From Flavobacteriales bacterium (lineage in GTDB: Bacteria > Bacteroidota > Bacteroidia > Flavobacteriales > BACL11): a stretch of 5,760 nt of DNA. The position numbers were made by a program, and so were the translations under genes. The notes below the pieces were generated by a model. The model ran no database searches. It was not told the DNA's origin and saw only the letters and a program-made list of their open reading frames with translations. This document shows, one piece after another, positions 5,621-5,760 of the stretch. Numbering within the stretch: the stretch's first letter is position 1; each line of letters opens with the position of its first letter. The DNA lies in NCBI GenBank assembly GCA_018675825.1, contig JABGXK010000188.1:1-5760 (forward strand). Reading direction: 5' to 3'.

Positions 5621-5760
5621 GGGTTAATCTAGCTATTTCTCCTTGTCCTAACGATACTTTTATTTTTGAAGGTTTAGTTAATAAAAAAATTGACACTGAA
5701 GGTCTAGATTTTAAAATTACTCTTGCGGATATTGGACAGTTAAATAAATGGTCTATAGAA
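5617..5760 (+). CDS. mqnD: 1,4-dihydroxy-6-naphthoate synthase, N-terminal part (3' truncated)
   Basis: The ATG at 5617 opens a frame that runs to the window end (48 codons). It contains ISPCPNDTFIFEGL (residues 7-20), the N-terminal signature of MqnD, followed by a conserved-looking DIGQLNKW stretch (38-45). MqnD converts cyclic dehypoxanthine futalosine to 1,4-dihydroxy-6-naphthoate in the futalosine pathway of menaquinone synthesis and has a periplasmic-binding-protein-like fold. The family is usually about 270-290 residues, so most of the gene is outside the window. Its ATG shares the ATGA overlap with the mqnB stop, indicating one operon with probable translational coupling. Confidence 0.9.
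   Translation, partial: MRVNLAISPCPNDTFIFEGLVNKKIDTEGLDFKITLADIGQLNKWSIE

Noticed and set aside
1..5760. CRISPR array, tRNA/rRNA, insertion sequence, toxin-antitoxin or defence cassette
   Set aside because: No regularly spaced repeats, RNA-gene signatures, transposase motifs or terminal inverted repeats were seen. The genes are mainly core envelope and cofactor functions.

Overview
The window is AT-rich (roughly 30% GC by eye) and densely coding. It looks like chromosome from a member of the Bacteroidota, most likely a low-GC flavobacterium-like organism. The evidence is threefold: no purine-rich Shine-Dalgarno sequence precedes the starts, TAnnTTTG-type -7 boxes lie in the two divergent intergenic gaps, and every recognisable protein belongs to a family common in that phylum. 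No tRNA, rRNA, CRISPR array, insertion sequence, attachment site or long repeat was seen.

Positions 1-3545 form a cell-envelope block. A polytopic protein of the O-antigen ligase/polymerase type (5' end outside the window) is followed on the + strand by an unrecognised, very basic 55-residue ORF. Convergent to these is a two-gene minus-strand unit: a secreted, probably outer-membrane beta-barrel protein (1972-2703), then with zero spacing the Kdo transferase waaA/kdtA (769-1971). Divergent from that unit, across a 107-bp gap, is a CpsB/YwqE-type PHP-fold tyrosine phosphatase (2811-3545). Together these genes suggest lipopolysaccharide core assembly, surface-glycan attachment or polymerisation, and possibly control of polysaccharide export.

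Positions 3540-4975 hold a minus-strand pair, folE (GTP cyclohydrolase I, GTG start) and fabD (malonyl-CoA:ACP transacylase), coupled through a one-base TAATG overlap. fabD converges on the phosphatase gene, and both reading frames end inside the same 6-bp palindrome CTATAG.

Positions 5036-5760 begin a plus-strand menaquinone operon of the futalosine pathway: mqnB (futalosine hydrolase), then mqnD (1,4-dihydroxy-6-naphthoate synthase, cut by the window end), with an ATGA overlap. The 60-bp gap between folE and mqnB carries a -7-like box on each strand. The mqnB box lies so close to its ATG that the transcript may be leaderless.

I see mostly core housekeeping genes and no clear undescribed system. 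The points most worth a second look are the pure nine-G tract encoding the Gly-Gly-Gly of WaaA, the shared palindromic stop codons, the small basic ORF, and the compact folE/mqnB promoter region.
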